DNA of 64,000 nucleotides, taken from assembly GCA_034687125.1 (NCBI GenBank), contig JAQGBZ010000007.1:547695-611694 (forward strand), written 5' to 3'. This document shows, piece by piece, positions 13,099 through 26,100 of the stretch; position 1 is the first letter of the stretch; the number at the start of each line of letters is the position of its first letter. Origin of the DNA: Neelides folsomi (Eukaryota > Arthropoda > Collembola > Neelipleona > Neelidae). The notes beneath the pieces are model-generated. The model did no database searches and was not told the DNA's origin. It saw nothing but the letters and a program-made list of their open reading frames with translations. Position numbers and translations under genes: made by a program.

Positions 13099-14162
13099 TT
13101 CGACCCTGAGGAATGCGGAGAAGATAACAAGTGGGCTGATGAGAGTGAATGAGTTTGGGAACTTATGTTAGGAATTGAAATTCGAAGCGGCCTCTGTGGC
13201 TTTTCCTTCCTTGGATTCGTACACGGGGAGAAGTTGGATCAATAACTGGGTCTTTTCATTTATTACTACTCCCGAGTGTTCGCTCGTGGAGGAAGGAAAC
13301 CGGGAAGTCGGAGAGAGTAAATCCGAATTCCTATCTCTTCCCCCCAAACTCTTTTCCTCGCAACTCTCAATTAAATAAATATATTGGGCTGCTTGTACAG
13401 AGCTACATAAACACACATGTATATATTGCATGTATTGCATGTGTGTATGAATTCCTCTGGGAGATCTCGCAAACGTTTGCTCTCACAGAGAATCTTGGGT
13501 TATTGGATGAATTTTGGATGGAGAAAGCGTCGATGGAATTCCACTTCCTGTTTCTCAAATTATTCCATATTGTTCCATCATTCATTGATGGGCTGGCGGG
13601 AATTGGAAGAAATGAGGCGGGTGTTGGACCGAGTGAGAAATGGACCGAGGCCGTTGAGACTTTTAGTGGGACATCCGGTCTTTGGGAGGAAGAGAGCTTC
13701 CTAAGAATGCAATGATGATTGAGTAGTTGGAGCATTCGCGTAAATGGGTCAGTGTTGCGATCCGGGGTTCTGTGTGAAAAACAGTGTAGTAGGCGGAGCG
13801 AGCGAGCGGTTGGCTCCGATTCACCGTCGTGTCTATTGATTCCCCGATTCGGGCCCCGACGACGAGAACTCGTCCCCAAAGGAGGCTCACCCCGAGTTTG
13901 GCAGAGGCGATGTACAGGTTTCTCCAGTTGGTTCGGAAGGCCGAGGAGCGAGGAAGCCCTGCTGGCTCTGCGCTATCGTCTTCCCCTTCCTCGTCTCCAG
14001 TTTCCCAAAGAACTGACCTAGGAAGGATGTGTCGGTCCCCTCCCAGGCCACGGACCTGAAGGCCAAGGGATGTGGAGGCTCCGCTCCCCCGCCGCGGCCG
14101 GATGAGCCCCGTCACAAAACAAGAAGGAAGGTGAAGACGTCGGCGAGCTCAGGAGAGCCAAC
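13099..14162. promoter_or_regulatory. GC-richer divergent promoter/5'UTR region upstream of the Fife-like gene
   Basis: The sequence rises sharply in GC from ~13.6 kb to the start codon at 14163, and again within the first exon. Several overlapping long open frames here on both strands are expected from high GC and contain no recognisable domain. The region likely holds the Fife-like promoter and 5'UTR and perhaps first exons of the minus-strand membrane gene. Confidence 0.4.
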
Positions 14163-17100
14163 ATGTTCAGCTTCGCCAGCAAAATGCTCAACACGATCAT
14201 GGGGGAGGGCGAAGGGCAGCCGTCAGGTCAGCCCCTTCACCCAGGCCAACAGCAGCCTCAGCATCTCCAGCAACAACAACAACCCCCCAGGCCCATGGGA
14301 GGCGGCGGGTTCCCCCAACCACGCCCGCCCCAACCTGGCCCCAACGTGCGGCCCTACGGCGGTCCCCCACAATTCAGTGGCCCTCGGCCGAACCCAGCCC
14401 TCGTTCGCCCCATGCCGCCAAACTTCGGCGGCGGACCGCCAAGAGGGATCGTTGGCGGTCCGGGCCAACCTCATCGGTTCAACGGGAGGCCGCCGGGGCC
14501 GGGCGGGCCTCCGGGGCCGGGCGGGCCTCGCGGAGGACCGCCAGGTCCCCACCCAGGAGGGCCCATGGGACCCCACGGCCCTCACCCTGCCGGCCACCAA
14601 CCGCCACCGAGTTCCATGTCTGGTCATCCGGGCATGATGCGAGGGCCACATCCTGGACAGCCAATGGGAAATCGCCCGCGTCCGCCCATGGGCCAACAGC
14701 CGCTGAAGACCCAACCGCCACTCCATCCGCATGGTGAGTGAAACGTTTAAGTCCGCCAATTAATGGTCTATTGATTCCCCTCCCCACCCTTCCTCATATT
14801 TTATGTATCACATTTTAAACTACGTTGTTCCTCGTTATCCAAGTGGATTCCGAGAGATCGATTTTTCATTCCTCCGAGAGAGTTGAATTGAAAGGGCTTA
14901 AGCTGGAAAAGACCTTTTCTCCCCGCAGATCCCATCTTGACTCGCCTGCTCGGACTAATATTAAAATTATTATGATTTATAGGCGGAGGGATCGGAATGG
15001 TCCCGAATGTTCCTACGACCACGGGCGCCCCGGTTCCGGACCTCGATCTAAGCCATTTGAGCGACGAGGAGAGGGCCATGATTGAGAACGTAATGGCCAA
15101 AGCCCAGCAGCTCGAACAAGAAGTCCCGCCTGCTCCAACCACCTCCATTCACCAGCCGAATCTCGGAGGGCAGAACCGTATGATGAGGTAAGGTCTTTGG
15201 TTCACTCTCACCGCACCCACCGCGAGAGATGCCAAGAGATGTGGTATGGTCTGCGAGGTGCTTACTTCTTACCCACAATCTCCTTTTTATTCATAGGCCG
15301 GATGAATGGTCGGGGATGGAGATGGGTGGAGGTCTGTGTCCCATTTGCAGACACGAGGTAAGCCCCGTTCCCATCCTATGCCCCCTGTTCCCAAGGGGAG
15401 CATTGAGGTCACTGGGGAATTTGCAGGTGAACGTGGACGGGCACGGTGGACGAGAGTGCGGAGACTGCCGGACCATTGTGTGCAGCAGGTGTGGGGGAAT
15501 AGCTCAAGATCCAGAGAATAAGGTACTCCATCCTAATTTATCCTCTCGCCCATTCATTTCCATTACAACAGGTTCAGGGTGTTAGGAGTCCCCTCGCAGA
15601 TTCAATTAGGATGAGACGATAAAGCATAAATATTCATAAGGGGAAACTACCGCTAATTAATTCCGCTTGTATTAAGTGGACTCTGAACCAACAACGCACT
15701 CGCACCTCCATTCATGGGATCACAAACTTCCCACTTGGAGTGGTTGACTTTACAAACATTCTTTTCGAGACTCTCGTTGACACTTCTCGTATACATCATG
15801 ATCGAGATTTATCAACTCAAATAATGAAACCAAGAGGATCCGGACATAAAGAGTGTTGACTCAGGACATTTAAAACATTTCCACAAATAACCCCTATTTA
15901 ATGCTATTCAATTATCGGAGAATATTGAAACTTGTTAAAATTTGATACTTTTTAACATGGTGAAAGTCCTACTTTCGCCATTCTACATACTTTTCTAATA
16001 CATGTGTTATTTCGAGTTATTTGGCCCAATTGGAAGTAGGGGAATTTAGTAGAAATTTTTATTATTTTTAATGCTGGGGGTGTTCAACTTCCTGATCACT
16101 TTTAGTAAGATTAATTATTTTTTTATTTCAGCGTCAGGATTGGGTTTGCGTGAATTGCATGAAGCGCCGAAGGCAACAAGGAATAATTCCAGTTGTAAGT
16201 TTGCCTACCTCATCCATGGCCCAAGGATTTCGACCTCCGGTTTCCCACTCGACTCAAGGGAGCCCCAATCCCGTGAGTGACTGTGAAGAATCCCCACGTG
16301 AGTCTTTTCCTCAACCTTTCGCTCTTAGGTTGACTGGGAGGGGGGCCGCCGGGGGAGCGGGGGGTACGCCGACCAGCACCATCACCAGCACCAGGCTCCG
16401 CACCAGCCGCAGCGGTGGGAGAACGAGAGTGAGTTGGGAGAGAAGGGTGGTGGCCAAGTAGAGATGTGGGAGATTGAGGAACCGGATCATATGAGGAATG
16501 ACCCATCGACCATTTTGTCACCCGATCGGCTGAAGGAAGAGCTTTTGCTAAGTCCTGATAGGAGCCCTGTCGAGGAGTTCCAAAGCCCCCTTAGGTCACC
16601 CATCCTTGACTTTCCTCAACACACCCTGAGCATGAGCACTCCTTTACCAGCCTCTGCTAGCAAAACAAAGCCTTCTTTTATTAAACTGCATAGTCGCTCC
16701 ACTTGCATTGAAGTGAATGAGCAAGAGGAGCGCGTTGAGCCCCCCCTCGTCGACCCGCCGAACGACAAGGCAAATGCCCTCATGGAAGAGCTTTCCAAGC
16801 TCCAGTCCGCCGTCGAAACCTACACGATGAAGCGGCTGGAGCGCGAGAAGGCCAAACCTCCGGTCGAATTTCCCTCTCGGCCCAAACGGCGAGTCTGGGA
16901 CTCGTCCACGCCCTCGCCTGCGGGCTCGCCCGCCGAGAGCCCTTTGCGAGAGACCAACCGGATCAGGTACCGGGCGGAAGAGTCTCCCGAGTCTCCCGAA
17001 GCCCCCGAAGTGAAAAAGTCCATCAATCTCAACTCCGAGGGCGATGACTACAAGAGTTCGACCGACGAGGAGTCACCGAGCGACAGCGACGAGGAGGGTA

Positions 17101-20100
17101 AGGATCGCCACCCTCATGACAACTCCGGGTTCTATGATCATAACCCGGGAGAAGTGTATACAATTCCGGAAGAGGAGGATGAGGGTGGAAGTCCAATCGG
17201 CGGCGATCTCGTCTCAAGTCTCAATCGTACCGGTAAGTGCATGTTCTCCTTGCATGAGCGACTCGACGCGTACAACACAAACATTTTATTTTTCGTTGCC
17301 TCTCCGGTCTTCAGTCAATGTGTTGAACGTGGAGCAGGACGAAAGCTCATTTTCTCCCTCAGAGACGAAAGTCAATTAGCCGTGAAGAACGCCTTCACTC
17401 TCACTCATCAGAAGTGAGCAAATTTGAGAATCCCGAGGTGTTTCAACTACTCCACTTGTAGCAACTCCATCTAATAATAAATACCTCTCTATCGATGCCC
17501 CATGACTTCCCACATGGCGGAGACGGGAAATAGTTGCCAACGTCTCTCTGCTTAATTATGCTCTCTCGGGGAAATTTCATTATCCATGATGTATGGAAAG
17601 TTTCTTATTCAATCTCCCGTTCCATTAAAGGGGGTTTATGAGGAATTAAAGGAATCTCCCCCCTTCGCCTCACTCAACTCTGTCATATCCAATTGCGCCC
17701 ATCACTCCCATCATCCTCCTGTCTCATTTAAACCTAATTTGAAACTGTTTTATTATGAGACTCCAACGCCCATGGCTTTCCCGTTTATTTACTACCGGAG
17801 AAGGTCGTAAATATTCCTCCCGTGTATACTTACCTTCAACATCCATTGCCATCATGTTTTCTCCATGTTTTAAATCCACATTCTTCATCTTATGATTATT
17901 AGATTCAAAGAGCAATCTCAGAGGTTCCTTATTGTAAATAACCTAATAAGGTTTCCTCATTATCACTTTTAATCATTTCCTCCCTTGGTAAGAAAACTTT
18001 ATCTCTTTTCCGTTTCAATGGTTTACATATAAATGGAACTATTTATTTGTATATGGTAAATATACATAAGTACATGGTTAAATGAACCTTTTTGTAAATC
18101 ATTTACACTATGTAAATTGTACCTATTGTAGGTATATGAAGAAAAAAACTTTCCTTTTCCTTGCCTCTTTTTCTTTGGGCTTTGATGAGATTGGGAGATA
18201 GGATAAATCCTTTTGAACAAAATTCTTTTTCCATGGAGTTTGAAAGTGTGGTGAGATTGGGAAAGGAATAAAATTGGGTCTTGGATTTATACTGTTTCTG
18301 GGTTGGTCAGAGAAAACTCCCCTTGTCCGATAAGTGGACAAATATTGAAAGGCAATTTCATTTGTTACGAGAGCCGCAGAGACGTAAAGGCAGGTTGCTC
18401 AGAAAAGTTGTAGTAATCTTGAAGGAAAATATATCGATTTAAATTGGCCATTAGGACCATTGTGTTCCCGAGAAGAGATTTTCTTCCCTTGTTAGCCAAC
18501 CATGACAAAGGTGAAAGGAGAAGTTAGAAAAATGTAAAGTTTTCGTCCTGCTCACTTCAAACCCAATCTGATTTTTCAGAGTTTTTCCAGCAAACATACT
18601 TTTAGAGTTAGGAACCTTTAATATCTAAATAATATCTAAAACTTCTACTACGATTATGATTATGGAATTTAAACTCGTTTTCACTTGATCGTAGAGTGAA
18701 AAAAAATTTCGAGTTCATATATGATAAACGCCTGTAGCAAAGATAGCTGCATTTAACTACTAATATATAAACTCCAGTAATAGTTTATATAACGATATTC
18801 TTTGACATTATTTTGTAATGGTAGAAGTTTAAGGTTGAATTTTTGATTTTTAAAAATGTAGTTTACTTTGTATTCAACCTAATAAACATGTAGAGCCGCA
18901 TAACCTAAATAAAATATGTAGGTAAAATTAGTTTAGACCTCATTTAGTACCAGACATTTTATTGAATATATTCATATTAGAAATAAATGCTTTCTTTTAT
19001 TTGATATTCATTGACTCATTGTGTCATTGTAAATATTTAACCGTCGCTATATAAGTTTATTCAGATTGCTATTGTAATGCCTAATAAACTTCTGGTCCTA
19101 TCTGATTGAGTGTCACGGAACACTCAAAAGCTATTAACAAAAGATTGAATTAAGCATTGATAGTTGTGAATTTTTGATTTAACGATTTTCCCGTCTTTGT
19201 ATTAGACTTTAGACAGCTCTACAACAGACATGTAGGCATCCAGACATGAACAAAAATAATTTGATTACTAAGTTCAAATAGACTTGATAGGAGGTAATTA
19301 GTTTCATCTGAAAAAAACATTAAAAACTTATTTCTCGTTTTCCTATTATTCAAACTTCCATCAGATAGGGCATGAAAGACAACCGAGAAACTTGCATTTG
19401 TTAATCGATTTCGACATGAATGAAATTTTTTGCTTTATTTTATATATGTATTATGAAATACCTCTTTGTTTGTTATCATGCATTTATTAAGTATGTATTT
19501 ATATGTTCTGTAAAGTGTTGGTTACTTTAAATTCTCACGCACTACTCTTTAAAAGTGCTTTTATATAAATCATACTACTTTAGTATTAACTTGAACCAAG
19601 AAATTCATCATTTAAGCATATCAATTATTTACATATGAATTTAATAGAGAATCATTTAAACAGAATAAATATGACGCCAAATAAAATAAAAACATATATT
19701 AGGTCTTATATTTTATATGTACATAAGTAACTATATCAGTAACTATATACATAGTCATATTACACTTTTGTGTATCTGACACATTTATGACTCGTCTTTA
19801 ATATTAATTGACTTAATGTACTTGTGTTTGTATTTGGTTTTGGACAGGAATGGACCATTATAAGTACAATACATTACATTATTCAATTAAATGTATTTTA
19901 AATATTCATGAGTATTAACAAGCACATAATTAACATACATGTTAAATGATTTAAAAATGTCATGAAAACGACAAAAAATTTCCTTTGATTAACTAATCAA
20001 AATATTCAAATTGAATGGCACAATTTTTTAAATTGCACATATACATATTATTAGTGATACAATAAAAGCATAATGAATTAAATTTATGAACCAATTAATT

Positions 20101-23100
20101 AAAAAAACACTTGTTTGGGTTGAAGTTGAGTAGTTGGTAAGAAGAGACAGGAAATTTTGGCTTGATTCATGGTAAAAGTACTTTTAGTACTCACTTCAAA
20201 ATATTGAGTAAATGTTTACTTACGTTTGATAAACGGCTTCCAATTAGCGAGAAAAATATACATGTACTTAAATGCAATTGTATAATTTGCTCATGAAATT
20301 CAATTGCGAATTCAGTTGATGATCAAGTGCTCTATTCTCAATTACTTAATGAGAAATGCCTTTTATGATGTTGCAGTGATCTTGTTGACTTTTGGAAATC
20401 CTACCAATTTTATTATTAGACCTATCCATTTTCAATTTTTAATGTGCAGTAATACTTGTTAAGTGAAAGTCATTCCTTCAATTTTATTTTTTAGAGATTT
20501 TAGAGCCTTAGATCCTTCACTTTTGTATTTTACATGTAGAAATTGGAAACTGATTTGAATAGTTCATTCACATAGTCATATTCAATATTAGTTTACCAGT
20601 GTTGCAAATGTGCTTATTGTGAGCTGCCTATTATTGTTGAGTGTTAACTTTTTTATTTCTAGTTAAAACCAAAACAATATCTCTATCTTATTACCCTATT
20701 AGCGAATAGACGCAGGCTTTAAATTTTGCAAAATTTGAGTTAGGATCTCAAAGAACAAACTTTGAGCTTTAGTCTTATACTGTGAATTTGAATCCAATCA
20801 CTTACCTCGTCTGGATACAAAATACACCCAAAATCGGATTGCATGAAACTCTTTACACATATATACTTAAATACTGTATGTAACTTGAGGGAAAAGAATT
20901 TCAGTTGGAAAAACTCTGATGGCATTTTGGGTTCTTGAACAGTTCAAAACAGAAAACATAAATATTGAAAAAATTCTACTTTTTGGTTTCAAATGCTTTT
21001 CTCAAAACATTTCATCCAAATTCTACTTTTTTAGTCTGCTCAACTTTTTTTCCGTACATATATTTAAAGCCAAATGTTGACTTGCCTAGTAATGGATTGA
21101 AGAATGCTCATGATGAGAGCCGTGAGGTAAGGCTGATGACATCAAGAAATCACAAATCTCTTTCGTTAACTTTGTCTTGAGGCTGCATGACTTTGTCTTT
21201 CATTTACAACCATAGCCCTTATTTGCGCTTTTAACTGTGCTCAAACTCCTCTCTGCCCTTCACAGAATACCCAAAACCATTTTACACGTTAATTTGAATT
21301 TCGAGTCGTTTGTCGGTTCCTCAGTGCCCCCATCGTTCGTATTCGATCGTAGTTTGCTTTTCTCCTACTTTACTTTCATTGTGGCTCTCGAGTCGGAATA
21401 AAGCACTTGGGATTCCTTATCATCACTACTTTTCATAATTCCTCCAAAGTACATATGTACAACTAATTTATTTATGAACATCAAAGCCTTTTAAATATAT
21501 TCTCTTTCTACTTTCTATAATGTCTCTTTTTGCTCTTTTTCCTGTCACTTCTTCCTCTCTTTTACCTATCAGACTTTCTTTTAAATTTGGGGAGTCTTCT
21601 TAAATAAAATACTCTTTTGCGCATTTCACTTACAACTTCCTCTCAATACTTGTCCATCACAAATGAGATTAAAAGGGGAGACTTTCCCTTTTTAGCTTTA
21701 ATATAAAACAATATTAGCTCTTAAGTCTAATGCATAAGTATTTATATACAGTACTATTATATAATTTGATATTAAGAAATACAACGAAGGGTTTCTTGGT
21801 GTTCATTAGTAAGTCTTCTTTCTATCCAAACTATTTACATTATGTATTAATAGAAAAGTACCATGTTACATACTAAACTGTTTTCGAGTAATTCAGCTCA
21901 CTGTAATACTCTATACTCTATATCTAGGATACATAAGTATATACACTAAGTTTTTTAAATTTTAGGCACACACATCCAGCATCCTGAAATTAAAAGACTT
22001 TGAATAATTTTTACAATTCTAAAAATTTTCCAATTGGAGATACACATTCTTTGCAATATTCAAAGTTGATTAAATATTATATGGCTCAGTTGGGATTTAA
22101 CCAGAATATTGAATATTTATAATGAGCCAAATAATATTAATGAATTCCAACCTACGAGCAGTATAGGAAAATTAATTACACAAGCCACGTTTCTTGAAAT
22201 ATCTACATAGATTTGAAGTTTGGAAAAAAGGTCATGAACTTTTCAATGACCAATTTTGGCTTAGGGCATTTGAGGAAAACCAATTTTTGGTTTAAACCAA
22301 TAAAAAATATCAAAGTTTGTCAAAATCTTGATTGTTTTAAATTTTACCCAAATGCCCCGAGCCAAGTTCTGAAAGTGAAAAGATCCTGACATGTCTTTGA
22401 GTCTACCAATCACTGACTTAACAAATTTTTGAAAACGAGACGTAAAAGCTCGTGAATAATTTACTATATGGCTCCTTTGGTTGGGGTTCTCTACTTCTGG
22501 CTCATAAATAATATTCATTTAATTACAAATTTTTTCTTCTCTTGCTGTTTCTTTAATTTTTATTTTTTGAGTAGGCGTTTTGACTTTTCTGTTGATTAAT
22601 TAAAGAACTTTCAAAGTTTCAAATTTCCTATGTTGTTCAATTTTTGGAAAAGCTTCCAATCGATTTTTTAATTCCGCTAATTTCCTATCGCTCATTCAAT
22701 GAAGTAACAATATAAGTTTTTCTGTTCTTGTCAAATTAATGCAAAAGGATCACATAACCATTGATTAGATTAAGAGTTTAATCTTTTCAAAGGAGCTTAG
22801 TTAGGTAGTTTGTAAAGTAAAATATTACTTTGCCAAATGGGATAATTAGCTTTTAAATCCCATGCTGAAATCCCATTTAAAAATTTAGCCAAGGGAGAAG
22901 ACATATTGTTTCCTTTCTCCACTACTTACGCTAACCTTAACACTATATAAATAAATGAGCCTGAGTTCTGAAAGTGGAAATGCTAACATAAAACTTTATT
23001 TCCATACAAAAACTTTATTTGCTCTTCCAAGAAGACCTTTATGGAGAAGAGTTGTAAAAACATTATGTATTCTATTTCTATCTTCCACCAATTGTAATAA

Positions 23101-26100
23101 GACATAATCGAAGTTTTCTAAATCCTCATCCCATTAATAATAACGAGCAGATTAAAGTTTCCATAAGGGTGTAAGACTGTTCAATTAATACATTAGTTTT
23201 ACTATTTCCACAAAGAGAAGTTTGAGTATAAAATAAGCTCCAATTCTATATTCTCCGAAACGTGTATAAGTATGTTTTTATAATAATAATAATAATAATG
23301 ATATTAATATTAATAAACTGTGGGATGGAAATTTGAATTCCAAGTTACTAACAAAAGAATATTTCCCCAGGACTCCCAGGGCAGATGAACGAGAACGGCG
23401 AGATGAATCGACGTCGAATGGCTGGGCAAGAACTCCATCAAGGAATGCATCCCTCTGACCAGAGCCAAATGACAAGACCTCAACTTCGTGTTCAACGATC
23501 TCTCGACAATAGGCTTCCAACTCACACCTTGAGCGACACGCAAAGCAACATTCAGATCGACGCCCTAGGAAACTTCAGCCCTCATCTCCCACGGACATCT
23601 CACCACCAACCCGGGACTCATATGGATAATCAAGGAATCATGAGCCAAGCAAATGGCAATCTTTTGAATGGTGCTTCCTCATTGAGGAATATGGATGTTG
23701 TGCATACGACAGCTGGAGGTTTTGTTGGGGAACAGCAACTTGGTCAATCTCTTCACTCTCATATCGGTCCCACAGCGACGAGTTCAGACATGGTGATGAG
23801 CAGTTCTGGCCCTCCGTATCAAGTAAAAACCATTCTTTTTACTTCTCTACATACATAATAAATATACCTTCTTTACCTTACTGGGCAATAAAATTATTTA
23901 TCAATTTGTTTTATCTACAGGCTTCGTTATTGGGACAAACAACCCAAGACAAATCTCCGATGGGTCAGTGGAACAACAATTCAATAATGAGCAATCAGAA
24001 CCATCAGCCTGGAATGATTGACCACACTGTTATGGAGGGAGGCCTATTACCTGACCAAGATATAAAGAATCAACCATATCAAACAGACTCAAATGCTTTT
24101 ACAACTCCTCACACTCGAGCGTCCAATCAATTCCCTACATCACAAGGACAAATAATGCCTTCACACTCCCAACAATCTCAACAGCAATTGCAACAGCAAC
24201 AACACCTTCAGCAGCAACAGCATCAGCAACATCAACAACAACAACATCAGCAGCAACAGCAACAGCATCAGCAACAACAGCACCAGCACCAGCAGCAGCA
24301 GCAACATCAACAGCAGCAACTTCAACAACAACAGCATCAGCAATTACAGCAACAACAACACCAGCAGCTTCAACAACAACAAATCCAACAGCAACAATTG
24401 CAACAACAACATCTTCAGCAACAACAAGCCCACCAGCAGTCCCAACATGCACAAAGCTTAATGCAACATTCAACACAACAAGGCATGAGTTCTCAGCACC
24501 AGCAGCTTCAGCACCTTCCCACTTCCCAGCAGCAATATCAACAACAACACAATTCCCAATACCAGCAAACAACTGACCATTCCAAGCTCCAGCAAATGGA
24601 CTATTCCTCTCCTCAACAAATGGTTCCTAACATTGGTAGCATGGGCCAACAGCAATCAAGGCTCATCACCCCAAAGCCAATCTACGAACAAGTTCCACAT
24701 TTAGACAATTCTCCACATCACTACAACCAACAGAATCCTCAAATGGGAACTGACCATCAACATCAACAGCAATATTCCAGGACACATCCACAGAGCCAAA
24801 TACCCGGCCAACAGCAGCATCACCAAGATCAGCAACATTTGGGGCCTATGAGTTCGCAGGGGTATAATGCGCAATATAATCCACATCATACATCTCAAGC
24901 TGGGGCTCCTGGAAAATCAATAAGTGGGCTTTTGGCTGATTTCAGTCGAGCTCTAGGTAAGAATTTCTTAAATACTTTGTATAAAAATAATAAATAAATA
25001 TACTAAATAATTTATAATTTCAGATACATTTAATTAATCTATTAATTGACGTGTAAAAAAATGTTTTGTATTTACAGGAATAGGAACTTCACCTCGGCCT
25101 TCTCCGTCAGAGGATAAAAGCGAGCCATTCCCAATCCCGTCCGGAAGACAAGGAAGTGGGACAGACCAGTTTCATGGCCTATCTCCTTACGACATCTCCC
25201 ACCATGCCCCTTTGGGGAAAGGGCACATGGAGCAGTCCGCCTTTGCTCCGATTCAAATGCACGATGGGGGAATGTTAAGGGAAGACTCTTCCCTGGGTCA
25301 ATCTTACTTCCATCCTAATTATACCTCACCGACTCCAAGTGTTCAGCAACAGATGGGCCTTCAGAACGTCCACCTCGGTGGCAGGTAAATATTTCAAAAC
25401 CAATTCATTACTATTATTTATTATATTAAATATGATTGATACATATGGATTGATATTAATGGTCAAATGGGTTTGTTTGTAGTAGCGTGCAGCTCGGGAG
25501 CTATACATTGGGATCCCAAGGAGCAACTCCCCAGTTTGCCGTCTTAGGTTCAACCCATCAAGGGCAAATAGTTGGGCCACAAGGAGTTGGGGTTGTCGGT
25601 GGACTGACCCAAGCACAAGCACACATGTATCAGCACCAAATGGCACTGCAGCACCAGGCACAGCATATGAAAAAGACAAGCCGAAGGGCTCAACTCACCG
25701 GGAACGAACTGCGGAAAGAACAAGGAGGATCCGCTCTCATCTTTGGAGGCCAAGGTATAGCTATGGGCCCTGGAGGAATGACTTTAGGAACTCTCGGTCC
25801 AGCCGTCGTCACGAGTCTAGGGACATTTATCGGAGGAACTCCGACAATTATAGGGACGTCCCTTATTCCGCAAACTCTTACAGGTTGAATCATAGAAAAA
25901 ACTTTCCTTTTTAGCTACCCAGTCTATCTGTAGAACCGGAGACTCAGAGACCTGACTTTCCCTCGTGCATGTTCTTATTATTTACCTCTACACTTTTTCG
26001 TGGTTAGTGACGCCGTTGGGTACTCCATTAGGAACTCCTGCCGGAACCCCACGGAGCGGCCGCGATCCTGGAGGAGATTCCTCCGACACCATGAGCGAGA

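Noticed and set aside
13403-14115. Overlapping long open frames on both strands upstream of the Fife-like start
   Set aside because: GC-rich sequence produces long chance frames; no domain, no splice-consistent join, and frames on both strands cannot all be coding.
14223-14787. Minus-strand and second-frame ORFs across the first Fife-like exon
   Set aside because: Shadows of the Pro/Gly-rich coding exon 14163-14733; compositionally biased and without homology.
24135-24655. Minus-strand poly-Leu and poly-Val/Ala frames
   Set aside because: Antisense readings of the CAG/CAA tract; the plus frame is joined in phase to well-spliced neighbours.
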